This document shows positions 6,120-12,505 of a DNA stretch of 16,173 nt, piece after piece (position 1 is the first letter of the stretch; every line of letters starts with the position of its first letter). Position numbers and translations under genes: made by a program. The stretch covers positions 1-16,173 of the forward strand of contig JBFFZG010000084.1 of NCBI GenBank assembly GCA_041568735.1, given 5' to 3'. The notes beneath the pieces are model-generated. The model saw nothing but the letters and a program-made list of their open reading frames with translations, made no database searches and was not told the DNA's origin. The DNA is from WTJY01 sp041568735. GTDB lineage: Bacteria > Chloroflexota > Anaerolineae > Promineifilales > Promineifilaceae.

Positions 6120-8120
6120 TCACTGAGACTGCTGTGGCCGCCGCGCCTGGACCATATCGACGTAATCGACCGGGGCCGCGTCCGCCCGATCGAGCCCGAA
6201 AATAACCAGCAGCTCTTCGATGAGCGCCGCCTTGAGCTCCGCGTCACGTGCCGACCAGGTTCGGGTCTTGATCTCCAGAAAATAGCCGGGGATCTCCGGA
6301 TCGATCACCTGGTCGAGGTTGATGGCGATATCCGCCCCTTTGAAGTGAATCCACCAGCGCTGGCGCACTTTGGTGACGTCGATTTCGCGGGGGGCCTCGA
6401 AATATTCCCGGTAAAAGCGCAGGCTGCGGGTGGCGGGCGCCAGGAAGCGGGAGCGCGACAGCATGATGGCGCTGGGGAACTCTCGCACGTACGAGTTGCC
6501 GATGAGGGTCAGGCGGGTGCGCTGCTGGTACACTTCTCCCTTTTGGTTTACATAATTATCCTCGCGGTAGCGGAGGCGGGACGTATCCGGATCGGTGCCG
6601 GCAAAAATGAAATAGTGATCGTACTGGCGGTAGGTATTCGCTTTGATGATCTCCAGCTCACCGCTCTCGAAAAGCTGGAGGATCGAGGTCGGATCGGCCA
6701 GCGGGATTTTGATCTGGGCCTCGTATTCTTCCTGGCGGGCGACGGTTTCCAGGGTCACCAGCTTGTGATAGGGGCTTGATTCCCGGCGCCGGACGAAGGC
6801 GTCGATCCTGGCGGCGACTTCCAGCGCGGCCGCACGGGCGGCGGCCGCATCGATCGTCAGGAGCTGCCGCCCGCGCATGAGCCAGCGGCCGTGGCAGAGG
6901 ACATGCTCGACGTCGGTGCTTTTGGCCGCGTAAACCAGCCGGGAATAGACGCCATCCTCGTTGCTGGCGAAATGGGGGGTGTTGTGCTCGCCATCCATGG
7001 CCACCACGATGAGGTCGGCCCGCTTGCCGGCCTCCAGGCTGCCGGTCCGGTCCCCCATGTGCAGCGCGCGCGCCCCGCCGATCGTGGCCAGGGCCAGGGC
7101 GTCGCGGGCCGGCAGATCGGTCGGATTGTGGCGGACCACCTTGGCCAGCAGGGCGGCCAGCCGCATCTCTTCGAACATATCGAGATCGTTGTTGCTGGCC
7201 GGGCCGTCGGTTCCGATGCCGACATTCAGGCCGACTTCCAGCATCTCCGGAACGTGGGCGATGCCGCTGGCCAGCTTGAGATTGCTCGTCGGGTTGTGGG
7301 CCACGCCGGCCCCGGCCCGTTTGAGCAGGTGCATCTCGCCGCGATCGATGTGAACGCAGTGGGCGGCCAGCAGGCGGGTGTTGAGGATGCCGTGCGAGTT
7401 GTTCCAGTAAACCGGGGTCTTGCCGTGCTGCTCCCGGCAGTTATCGACCTCGAGCAGAGTTTCAGAGATGTGGGTGTGGAGGGGGACGTCATATTCGCGG
7501 GCGAGTTCAGCGCAGGAATTGAGCAGATCTTCGGTGGCGGTGTACCAGGCGTGGGGGGAGACGGCCGGCTGAATCAGCTCGTGCCCGTTCCAGCGCTCGA
7601 TGAATTCCCGGCACAGCTGCAGCCCCTCGTCGTAGGTGGCCGCGTCGGGAGCCGGGAAGATCAGGACCGTCTGACCCAGCAGGGCCCGCATGCCGATCTC
7701 GGCCGTCGTTTCGGCGATGGCGTCTTCAAAATAATACATGTCGGCGAACGAGGTAATGCCGGAGCGAATCATCTCGGCGCAGGCCAGCCGGGTGCCGAGC
7801 CGGACAAAATCGGGGTTGACGAACTCCCGCTCGATCGGCATGAGATAGCCGAGCCAGACATCCAGGCGGAGATCGTCGTTCAGGCCGCGCATGAGGGTCA
7901 TCGGCACGTGGGTATGCGCGTTGACGAGGCCAGGGAGAATGATCCGGCCGGGGCAGTGAACGATTTCGGCAGCCGCATAGGCCGCCTGCAGCTGCTCGGC
8001 CGTATCGACGGCCACGATATCCGCGCCCCGCACGGCCACCCCGCCATCCGGGATGATAGTGAGCTGTGCATCCATCGTGAGCACCGTTCCACCCAGAATT
8101 AATTGATCAACCTGTTCCAT
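6120..8120 (-). CDS. MtaD/SsnA-like amidohydrolase (deaminase) fused to a C-terminal CYTH-like domain
   Basis: A 666-residue two-domain protein. Residues 1-440 are an amidohydrolase of the 5-methylthioadenosine/S-adenosylhomocysteine deaminase group: metal ligands H69 and H71 (NAHTH), H217 with E220 (HTHISE), H254 (AAHCVH) and D305 (GTDGPASNNDLD), plus SPHAWYT with H190, and the closing GSLEAGKRADL strand. Residues about 460-656 resemble a CYTH (triphosphate tunnel) domain: EAQIKI, QYDHYF, LRYRED, VTKVRQRWW, INLDQV, GYFLEIK and a final DYVDMV. Deaminases of this group usually end near residue 440-450, so the extension is a true extra domain in one frame. ATG 8120 follows AGAGGTG at good spacing. 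It is 44 bases after the gene at 8165-8509 and probably shares its promoter. Substrate is uncertain; other aminopurine or triazine hydrolases share these motifs. Confidence 0.85.
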   Translation of the reverse strand: MEQVDQLILGGTVLTMDAQLTIIPDGGVAVRGADIVAVDTAEQLQAAYAAAEIVHCPGRIILPGLVNAHTHVPMTLMRGLNDDLRLDVWLGYLMPIEREFVNPDFVRLGTRLACAEMIRSGITSFADMYYFEDAIAETTAEIGMRALLGQTVLIFPAPDAATYDEGLQLCREFIERWNGHELIQPAVSPHAWYTATEDLLNSCAELAREYDVPLHTHISETLLEVDNCREQHGKTPVYWNNSHGILNTRLLAAHCVHIDRGEMHLLKRAGAGVAHNPTSNLKLASGIAHVPEMLEVGLNVGIGTDGPASNNDLDMFEEMRLAALLAKVVRHNPTDLPARDALALATIGGARALHMGDRTGSLEAGKRADLIVVAMDGEHNTPHFASNEDGVYSRLVYAAKSTDVEHVLCHGRWLMRGRQLLTIDAAAARAAALEVAARIDAFVRRRESSPYHKLVTLETVARQEEYEAQIKIPLADPTSILQLFESGELEIIKANTYRQYDHYFIFAGTDPDTSRLRYREDNYVNQKGEVYQQRTRLTLIGNSYVREFPSAIMLSRSRFLAPATRSLRFYREYFEAPREIDVTKVRQRWWIHFKGADIAINLDQVIDPEIPGYFLEIKTRTWSARDAELKAALIEELLVIFGLDRADAAPVDYVDMVQARRPQQSQ

Positions 8121-8164
8121 TTCAGCACACCTCTCACAACATGGTCGGGATCGAATGGATCGGT

Positions 8165-8509
8165 TCAGGCGGCCGGTTCATCCCCGGCCGGGTCCGGACC
8201 GGCCAGGGCCGCCTCGTATTCGTCCCGGGTAATGAGTTCACCACCGTCCAGTTCGGCCCGCTGCACGCTGTAGCTCCGGTCAAAATAAACGATCGCCTGG
8301 ATGCGGCTGAAGTATTTTGAATCGACGATGGTCTTGTGCCAGACATATCCACCGTCGGTGCTGTTCAGCTCATACTGCTTGTCGATCCGCACCCGGGTGA
8401 CCGCTTCCGGGGCGTGGTGACTGCGAAAATAGAGGTAAATTCCCCCGGGATCCACGGGATCGTCTGTCTGCCGGGATCCACCTCCAAACCATTTTTTTAA
8501 GAAATCCAT
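8165..8509 (-). CDS. Small hypothetical protein
   Basis: A 114-residue protein starting MDFLKKWFGGGSRQ and ending GPDPAGDEPAA. The middle (about 23-100) reads like an alternating strand fold: GIYLYFRSHH, VRIDKQYELN, GGYVWHKTIVDSKY, IQAIVYFDRSYSVQRAELDGGELI. There is no signal peptide or membrane helix. I do not recognise a family. The N-terminal amphipathic FLKKWF segment could touch the membrane. ATG 8509 was chosen over the in-frame start at 8587 because AGGTGG lies eight bases before it and the upstream part is low-quality coding. It precedes the deaminase-CYTH gene by 44 bases and a good -10 TATAAT lies about 110 bases upstream, so the two are likely cotranscribed. Confidence 0.75.
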   Translation of the reverse strand: MDFLKKWFGGGSRQTDDPVDPGGIYLYFRSHHAPEAVTRVRIDKQYELNSTDGGYVWHKTIVDSKYFSRIQAIVYFDRSYSVQRAELDGGELITRDEYEAALAGPDPAGDEPAA

Positions 8510-8618
8510 CGGACACCACCTGCCGGATGCGTCGCCAGGCGACGGGTTTCCTTTCCGGCGCTGTACCTGACAAATGAAGAAAGCCACCCCTGCTTGAATT
8601 CAGCAGCTGCCAGCCGGC

Positions 8619-8646
8619 ATTATAGGCGATTCGGCGGATTTGTGTA
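8619..8646 (-). promoter_or_regulatory. Candidate promoter for the hypothetical and deaminase-CYTH genes
   Basis: Minus-strand TACACA at 8646-8641 (four of six matches to TTGACA), a 16-base spacer, then a perfect TATAAT at 8624-8619. Transcription would start near 8612, giving a leader of about 100 bases to ATG 8509. A T-rich stretch on the same strand lies 40 to 60 bases upstream of the -35 box. Confidence 0.5.
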
Positions 8647-8667
8647 CCCGCTCCGGCGGCCGGCCGG
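8647..8667. repeat. 21-bp direct repeat, copy 1
   Basis: Identical to 8793-8813; the shared core is CCGCTCCGGCGG followed by CCGGCCGG. A shorter version (CCGCTCCGGCGG then CAGG) recurs at 9626-9641. Copy 1 is likewise followed by GCGGCAGG. Confidence 0.6.
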
Positions 8668-8743
8668 CGGCAGGAGCCTGGCAGGTTTTGAAAAAAAGAG
8701 AAAAAAGTAGGAAGGCCAGCGTCTGAGATGCATGCTACGCTCT

Positions 8744-8778
8744 CATTTTCCCGGAAACTGGCAGTTTCCGGGAAAATG
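8744..8778. repeat. 17-bp perfect inverted repeat with one-base centre
   Basis: Left arm CATTTTCCCGGAAACTG (8744-8760) and right arm CAGTTTCCGGGAAAATG (8762-8778) are exact reverse complements around one G at 8761. It lies 35 bases after the stop of the exported protein. No T-run follows directly on either strand, so it is not a classical intrinsic terminator. It could be an mRNA 3' hairpin, a dimeric protein site or a REP-like element. Confidence 0.7.
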
Positions 8779-8792
8779 GGCCCCACCACCCG

Positions 8793-8813
8793 CCCGCTCC
8801 GGCGGCCGGCCGG
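8793..8813. repeat. 21-bp direct repeat, copy 2
   Basis: Exact copy of 8647-8667, abutting the stop codon of the exported hypothetical protein at 8814. With copy 1 it brackets the inverted repeat at 8744-8778. Confidence 0.6.
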
Positions 8814-9239
8814 TCACGAATTGAGTTTGACCACGACCGGCAGCGTCTCCCCGGTTCTTGCCGGCAGGTCAAAAGGAGCCGAACTTCCCAGAGTTTTCCC
8901 CTTTGCGTCGATGACGAGCCAGCGGAAGGGGCCGCTCCCCAGGTCGCGCGGCGCCACCCACCACAGCTTACTGCCGTCGGGTTCGGTTTCCCCGCGCCAG
9001 CCGTCGACATCGTGCCAGCGGCCGAAGAGATCCCGCCACTGCAGGCCGGTCGACAGACCGGCGGCGGCCGGCGTCGTTTCCAGCCGGATAAAGGCGCCGG
9101 TCACGACCGGCACCGGCGGTTCGGCCGTCGGGACCGGCGGCCGCGGCGGCAGATCGCCGGCCGCAGAGAGGATCGAACCGCCCAGCAGCGCGGAGGCCAG
9201 ACAGAAGACGAGTCCGATGATGAGGCTTTTTTTGCGCAT
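8814..9239 (-). CDS. Exported hypothetical protein
   Basis: A 141-residue protein with a clear signal peptide: MRKKSLIIGLVFCLASALLG then GSILSAAGD, with cleavage probably after SAA near residue 27. The cysteine at residue 13 is not in a lipobox. A proline-rich linker (PPRPPVPTAEPPVPVV) leads to a compact domain with aromatic strands, GLQWRDLFGRWHDVDGWRG, KLWWVAPRDLGSGPFRW and a final TLPVVVKL, which looks like a small beta-sandwich. I do not recognise a named family. ATG 9239 was chosen because AAGGAAG lies eight bases upstream and the signal peptide begins there; in-frame sequence further upstream is not protein-like. It is transcribed away from the tRNA gene and is followed by the strong inverted repeat at 8744-8778. 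Confidence 0.75.
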   Translation of the reverse strand: MRKKSLIIGLVFCLASALLGGSILSAAGDLPPRPPVPTAEPPVPVVTGAFIRLETTPAAAGLSTGLQWRDLFGRWHDVDGWRGETEPDGSKLWWVAPRDLGSGPFRWLVIDAKGKTLGSSAPFDLPARTGETLPVVVKLNS

Positions 9240-9276
9240 GGGGTTCTTCCTTAATTTCACGCCAATTCCGGCCGCG

Positions 9277-9305
9277 ATTATCCGCGCCGGATCCTCGAAG
9301 TGCCA
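9277..9305 (-). promoter_or_regulatory. Candidate promoter of the exported hypothetical gene
   Basis: Minus-strand TGGCAC at 9305-9300, a 17-base spacer, then GATAAT at 9282-9277 (five of six matches). The predicted start is near 9270, about 30 bases before ATG 9239. Confidence 0.35.
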
Positions 9306-9440
9306 GCGCTCGGCCCCGCCACCCCACGCAGCCACCGGTGGAATCCCACGCCCGGGCACGGTCGCCCTGGCGGGAAGGCAGCCACCCATCCCCCATCAAT
9401 TAACAGGGCATCGGATTTGGCGGCGATGCCGCGCCGGCAG

Positions 9441-9469
9441 TTGCAAAAATCAGCCGGGGACGGTAATAT
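9441..9469 (+). promoter_or_regulatory. Promoter of the tRNA-Gln gene
   Basis: TTGCAA at 9441-9446, exactly 17 bases, then TAATAT at 9464-9469. Each box matches four of six consensus bases. Transcription would begin near 9476, about 16 bases before the mature 5' end of the tRNA. Confidence 0.5.
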
Positions 9470-9491
9470 TTTAAGCTCAATCTGTCTACGG

Positions 9492-9562
9492 TGCGGGATA
9501 GTTTAACGGTAGAACAGCGGACTCTGAATTCGTCAGTCGTGGTTCGAATCCACGTCCCGCAG
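9492..9562 (+). tRNA. tRNA-Gln (anticodon CUG)
   Basis: Full cloverleaf by eye. The acceptor TGCGGGA pairs with TCCCGCA, with the U1-A72 pair and discriminator G73 typical of glutamine tRNAs. The D arm is GTTT/GAAC. The anticodon stem GCGGA/TTCGT (two G-U pairs) surrounds the loop CTCTGAA, giving anticodon CTG. The T arm CGTGG/CCACG encloses TTCGAAT. The 3' CCA is not encoded. CUG reads only CAG codons, so a UUG-reading tRNA-Gln must lie elsewhere. It has its own promoter and an intrinsic terminator directly downstream, so it is a single-gene unit. Confidence 0.95.
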
Positions 9563-9568
9563 TCGCCT

Positions 9569-9606
9569 GAGGCGCAGTGCGAAACCGCTGCGCCTCTTCT
9601 TTTTTC
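9569..9606 (+). terminator. Intrinsic terminator of the tRNA-Gln gene
   Basis: GAGGCGCAG (9569-9577) pairs perfectly with CTGCGCCTC (9588-9596) around a 10-base loop. A T-run, TTCTTTTTT, follows at 9597-9605. This is the clearest rho-independent terminator in the window. Confidence 0.88.
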
Positions 9607-9647
9607 CTGGTCAAATTCCGGTCAGCCGCTCCGGCGGCAGGTGCGTG

Positions 9648-9983
9648 ATGGGCTCCATTTATCACATTATCCCCCGAGAAGAGTGGGAGGCGGCCGTGCC
9701 CGGTCCCTACCAGCCGGCCTCCCTCGCCGCCGAGGGGTTTATCCACTGCTCGACCCGCTCCCAGGTGCTCGGCACGGCCAACGCCATTTTCGCCGGCCGG
9801 CCGGGGCTGCTCCTCCTGGAAATCGATGAGGCTCGCGTGGCCTCGGAGATCATCTACGAGGACTGCTACGAAACCGGACAGCGTTTTCCCCATATCTACG
9901 GCCCGCTCGACCCGGCGGCCGTCATCCGCATCCACGATTTCCCCTGCGGACCAGACGGCCTTTTCACCCTCGACGGCTTCTGA
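9648..9983 (+). CDS. DUF952 family protein
   Basis: A 111-residue protein that carries the two DUF952 hallmarks: GFIHCS at residues 30-35 and FPHIYGPL at 80-87, with an N-terminal SIYHIIPREEWEAA segment. The family is compact and cytoplasmic; no reaction is established for it. It has no signal peptide or membrane helix and its length is normal for the family. I chose ATG 9648 over the GTG three bases earlier; AGGTG lies a few bases upstream. It begins 41 bases after the tRNA terminator with no obvious promoter, and a shortened copy of the local CCGCTCCGGCGG repeat sits in that gap. Terminator readthrough or a weak unseen promoter may drive it. Confidence 0.85.
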   Translation: MGSIYHIIPREEWEAAVPGPYQPASLAAEGFIHCSTRSQVLGTANAIFAGRPGLLLLEIDEARVASEIIYEDCYETGQRFPHIYGPLDPAAVIRIHDFPCGPDGLFTLDGF

Positions 9984-9987
9984 TTGG

Positions 9988-10027
9988 CCCGCGGCCGCCC
10001 CCCTGCCGCGGGTGATCTTTGTCACCC
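9988..10027. repeat. Two overlapping hairpins upstream of ilvE
   Basis: Hairpin 1 is CCCGCGG (9988-9994) with CCGCGGG (10006-10012). Hairpin 2 is GGGTGA (10010-10015) with TCACCC (10022-10027). They share bases 10010-10012, so the full stems cannot form together. They lie just after the DUF952 stop and before the predicted ilvE promoter, so they belong to the DUF952 transcript end. Neither has a T-run. Confidence 0.4.
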
Positions 10028-10048
10028 CCCTTCCCCCGCTTTTGACAA

Positions 10049-10077
10049 GTGACACGCCGGCCTGTTTTCGGTACACT
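10049..10077 (+). promoter_or_regulatory. Candidate promoter of ilvE
   Basis: GTGACA at 10049-10054 (five of six matches), a 17-base spacer, then TACACT at 10072-10077 (four of six). The predicted start is near 10084, giving a leader of about 117 bases. A perfect TTGACA lies just upstream at 10042-10047 but its spacing to TACACT is 24 bases. No T-box or leader peptide rich in Leu, Ile or Val codons was found in the leader. Confidence 0.45.
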
Positions 10078-10200
10078 AAGATTGATAATCCGACCCTGCG
10101 AACCCTGCCCGACACGGTTACCAAATCCACCTCGGTTTCCGGTGAATTTCCACGTCCGGACATTGGCAGCCCTGTCAGACATAACCGTCAAGAGGATACT

Positions 10201-11274
10201 ATGGAAATCAAAATCGTTGACCTGACCGCGGAACAGGATCAACCCGTACCCGCGGAGTTTAAATTCGGCCATACCTTCAGCAACCGGATGTTCAGCCAGA
10301 AATACAGCCCGGAAAAGGGATGGCACGAAGCCACTATCGGCCCGTTTGCCCCGCTGACGCTCAGCCCGGCCACGGCCGTTCTCCACTATGCCCAGGAAAT
10401 TTTTGAGGGGCTCAAGGCCTACCGCCGGCCGGACGGGCATATCAATCTCTTCCGCCCCTGGGAAAACGCCCGCCGCTTTAACCAGTCTGCCCGCCGCATG
10501 AGCATGCAGACAGTTGACGAAGAGGACCACGTCCAGGCGATCGCCAGCCTCGTCGAGCTGGAGCAGGCCTGGGTTCCTTCCGGCGACGGCGCGACCCTTT
10601 ACATCCGGCCGGTCATGATTGCCACCGATGAAGCGATCGGCGTCTACGCCAGCCACACCTATCTCCACTACATCATCGTCGGTCCGGTTGGCAACTATTA
10701 CACCGGTGGGATGGCGCCGGTGAGCGTGCTCATCTCCGACGAATATCGCCGCGCCGCCAAGGGCGGCACCGGGGCGGCCAAAACCGGCGGCAACTACGCC
10801 GCCAGCCTCATCGCCTCCGAGGAGGCCAAGAAAAAGGGGTATACCCAGGTGCTGTGGCTCGACGCCACCACCGGCCGCCTCATCGAAGAGGTCGGCACGA
10901 TGAACATCATGTTCGTCTACGAAGGCCGGCGCATCGTCACCCCGGCCCTGACCGGCAGCATCCTGCCCGGCGTGACCCGGGATTCGATCCTCACCCTCGG
11001 ACGGGATCTCGGCTACGAAGTCAAAGAGACCGAGATCGACGTCGAGGAAGCGCTGCGCGATATTGAATCCGGCCTCATCACCGAGGTCTTCGGCTGCGGC
11101 ACGGCTGTCGTCGTCTCGCCGGTCGGCCGGCTCGGCTACCGGGGCAAAGACTACATCGTCAACAACCAGGAGATCGGCCCCGTGGCCCAGCATCTCTTCC
11201 TGGAGCTGACCGACATCCAGTTCGGCCGCAAAAAGGACCCCTACGGCTGGACGATGAAAATCGAAGTCGACTGA
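10201..11274 (+). CDS. ilvE: Branched-chain amino acid aminotransferase
   Basis: A PLP enzyme that exchanges the amino group between glutamate and the keto acids of leucine, isoleucine and valine, the last step of their synthesis and first of their breakdown. The 357-residue product has the longer type II layout (about 350 residues), with HYAQEIFEGLKAYR at 62-75, NLFRPWENARR at 82-92 and LYIRPVMIAT at 133-142. The PLP lysine is K194 in GAAKTGGNYAASL. IEEVGTMNIMFV (228-239) and ILPGVTRDSIL (254-264) are the substrate and phosphate-binding loops. ATG 10201 has AGAGGA five bases upstream; the open frame extends further but is not protein-like. Only 18 bases separate it from the DUF2332 gene, suggesting cotranscription. 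Confidence 0.95.
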   Translation: MEIKIVDLTAEQDQPVPAEFKFGHTFSNRMFSQKYSPEKGWHEATIGPFAPLTLSPATAVLHYAQEIFEGLKAYRRPDGHINLFRPWENARRFNQSARRMSMQTVDEEDHVQAIASLVELEQAWVPSGDGATLYIRPVMIATDEAIGVYASHTYLHYIIVGPVGNYYTGGMAPVSVLISDEYRRAAKGGTGAAKTGGNYAASLIASEEAKKKGYTQVLWLDATTGRLIEEVGTMNIMFVYEGRRIVTPALTGSILPGVTRDSILTLGRDLGYEVKETEIDVEEALRDIESGLITEVFGCGTAVVVSPVGRLGYRGKDYIVNNQEIGPVAQHLFLELTDIQFGRKKDPYGWTMKIEVD

Positions 11275-11292
11275 CAGGGAACGGGGAACCCG

Positions 11293-12429
11293 GTGACCCG
11301 CGTGCTGTCCCGGTTCAGCCACCGCTTTCGGCAGCAGGCTGCCATCGCGGCCGGCTACAGTCCCTGTTATCAGGCGATCTGGAAAACGCTGGCCCTCTGG
11401 TGTGAGGCGCCGGAGGCGGCCGCCGATCCGCTCGTGCGCTGGCTGCTCGACGCCGCCGCGGGGCGGCGCTCGTTAGAAGTTTCCCTGCTGCTGGTGGCCG
11501 GGCTGCATGACGCCGTCCTGAGGAGGGAGCTGCCTGCCCTGGCCGATTATTTCCCGACGGCCGGCGGGACGCGGCCGGTTGACGACGACCTGCCGGCTGT
11601 CCTGCGCGCCGCCATCCTGGCCAGCCGGGAGCCGCTGGAAGCAGCCCTGCAGGAGTGGCAGGTCCAGACCAACGAGACCGGCCGCGGGCTGGTCTGGCTG
11701 CTGCCATTAGCCATCCTGGGCTGGCCGGCCGTCGACCTGCTCGACCTGGGGGCCAGTGCGGGGCTGAATCTGCTGGCCGACCGGCGCCGCTACGATCTGC
11801 TCGCTGCCGCCTCCGGCCGGCCGTGGGCCACCCTCGGCTCGGCGCCGGCCCCCCAGTTCACCGTCCGCTGCGAGGGACAGATCCCCCGGACACCTCCTTT
11901 CACCACCAGCTCGCTCCGAATTCGCCGGCGCCGGGGATTCGATCTCGCCCCCTTCACCCTGGAAACGCCGGAAGATGAAACCCGGCTCATGAGCTTCATC
12001 TGGCCCGACCAGCCCGAGCGCATGGCCCGGCTGCGGGAAGGGCTGGCCGCCCTGCGCGCGCTCCGCGACGGCGGCGAAGATCTGGCACTGGCGGCCGGCC
12101 GGCTGCCGGCCGGGCTGCCCGCCTACCTCGAGCAGCGGCCGGCGGATGCGCTCCCCCTGGTCATCTACAACACGTACATCACCCAGTATTTTTATGAAGA
12201 AGCCCCCCGGCTGCGCCAGGTGGTAGAGCAGTGGGCCGCCCGCCAATCCCGGCCGGTGCTCTGGATCCAGTGGGAGCCCCCAGAACCTCCGGTCGAGCCG
12301 CCCCATTTCGCCTGGTGCGCCTGGACCGTCGATCTCTGGCAGGAGGGCCGCCACCGGCAGGAGCGGCTCGGCTGGGTTCATCCCCACGGCCACCATCTCA
12401 TCCTCGATTCCCTGAAAATTGGAAAGTAA
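11293..12429 (+). CDS. DUF2332 family protein
   Basis: A 378-residue protein with the DUF2332 signature: GYSPCYQAIW near the N-terminus (21-30), QTNETGR at 125-131 and LLDLGASAGLNLLADRRRYD at 149-168. The last segment looks like a nucleotide or S-adenosylmethionine-binding glycine loop, so a methyltransferase-like fold is plausible, but no activity is established for the family. The C-terminal half contains IYNTYITQYF and RPVLWIQWEPP, and ends in HPHGHHLILDSL. There are no membrane helices. It starts with GTG at 11293, preceded by a weak GGGG site embedded in a GGGAACGGGGAACCC repeat. It follows ilvE by 18 bases. Whether it serves amino acid metabolism is unknown. Confidence 0.85.
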   Translation: MTRVLSRFSHRFRQQAAIAAGYSPCYQAIWKTLALWCEAPEAAADPLVRWLLDAAAGRRSLEVSLLLVAGLHDAVLRRELPALADYFPTAGGTRPVDDDLPAVLRAAILASREPLEAALQEWQVQTNETGRGLVWLLPLAILGWPAVDLLDLGASAGLNLLADRRRYDLLAAASGRPWATLGSAPAPQFTVRCEGQIPRTPPFTTSSLRIRRRRGFDLAPFTLETPEDETRLMSFIWPDQPERMARLREGLAALRALRDGGEDLALAAGRLPAGLPAYLEQRPADALPLVIYNTYITQYFYEEAPRLRQVVEQWAARQSRPVLWIQWEPPEPPVEPPHFAWCAWTVDLWQEGRHRQERLGWVHPHGHHLILDSLKIGK

Positions 12430-12445
12430 TCAGAAGGGCCCCCTC

Positions 12446-12459
12446 CGCGGACGTCCGCG
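12446..12459. repeat. 14-bp perfect palindrome CGCGGACGTCCGCG
   Basis: Self-complementary sequence 16 bases after the DUF2332 stop and 11 bases upstream of the -35 box of the transporter promoter. No T-run follows on the plus strand. It could be a dimeric operator for the transporter gene or a 3' hairpin of the upstream transcript. Confidence 0.45.
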
Positions 12460-12470
12460 CTGAAAAAACA

Positions 12471-12498
12471 TTGCCTCCCCATCCGACGAGAGTATAGT
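12471..12498 (+). promoter_or_regulatory. Promoter of the PucC-like transporter gene, leaderless layout
   Basis: TTGCCT at 12471-12476 (four of six), a 16-base spacer, then TATAGT at 12493-12498 (five of six). Transcription should begin at about 12505, at or one base before the ATG at 12506. No ribosome-binding sequence is present between the -10 box and the ATG, which agrees with a leaderless mRNA. Confidence 0.55.
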
Positions 12499-12505
12499 TA
12501 TAGCC

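Larger units (their letters stand above)
8510..8813. other. 304-base intergenic region with promoter and repeats
   Basis: No gene is supported here. From right to left it holds a 21-bp direct-repeat copy (8793-8813), a perfect 17-bp inverted repeat (8744-8778), an A/T-rich run that reads as T-rich on the minus strand (8687-8707), the second direct-repeat copy (8647-8667), a candidate minus-strand promoter (8619-8646) and the leader of the 114-residue protein gene. Confidence 0.6.

Noticed and set aside
6891..8102. 403-codon plus-strand reading frame
   Set aside because: Antisense to the deaminase domain and without any recognisable domain or ribosome site.
8744..8778. Inverted repeat as an intrinsic terminator
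   Set aside because: No T-run directly follows on either strand; the T-rich stretch on the minus strand starts about 36 bases later.
10078..10200. T-box or leader-peptide attenuator upstream of ilvE
   Set aside because: No T-box core sequence and no short reading frame rich in Leu, Ile or Val codons.
9964..11322. 452-codon minus-strand reading frame
   Set aside because: Antisense to ilvE; the ilvE strand carries the PLP lysine and all family motifs.
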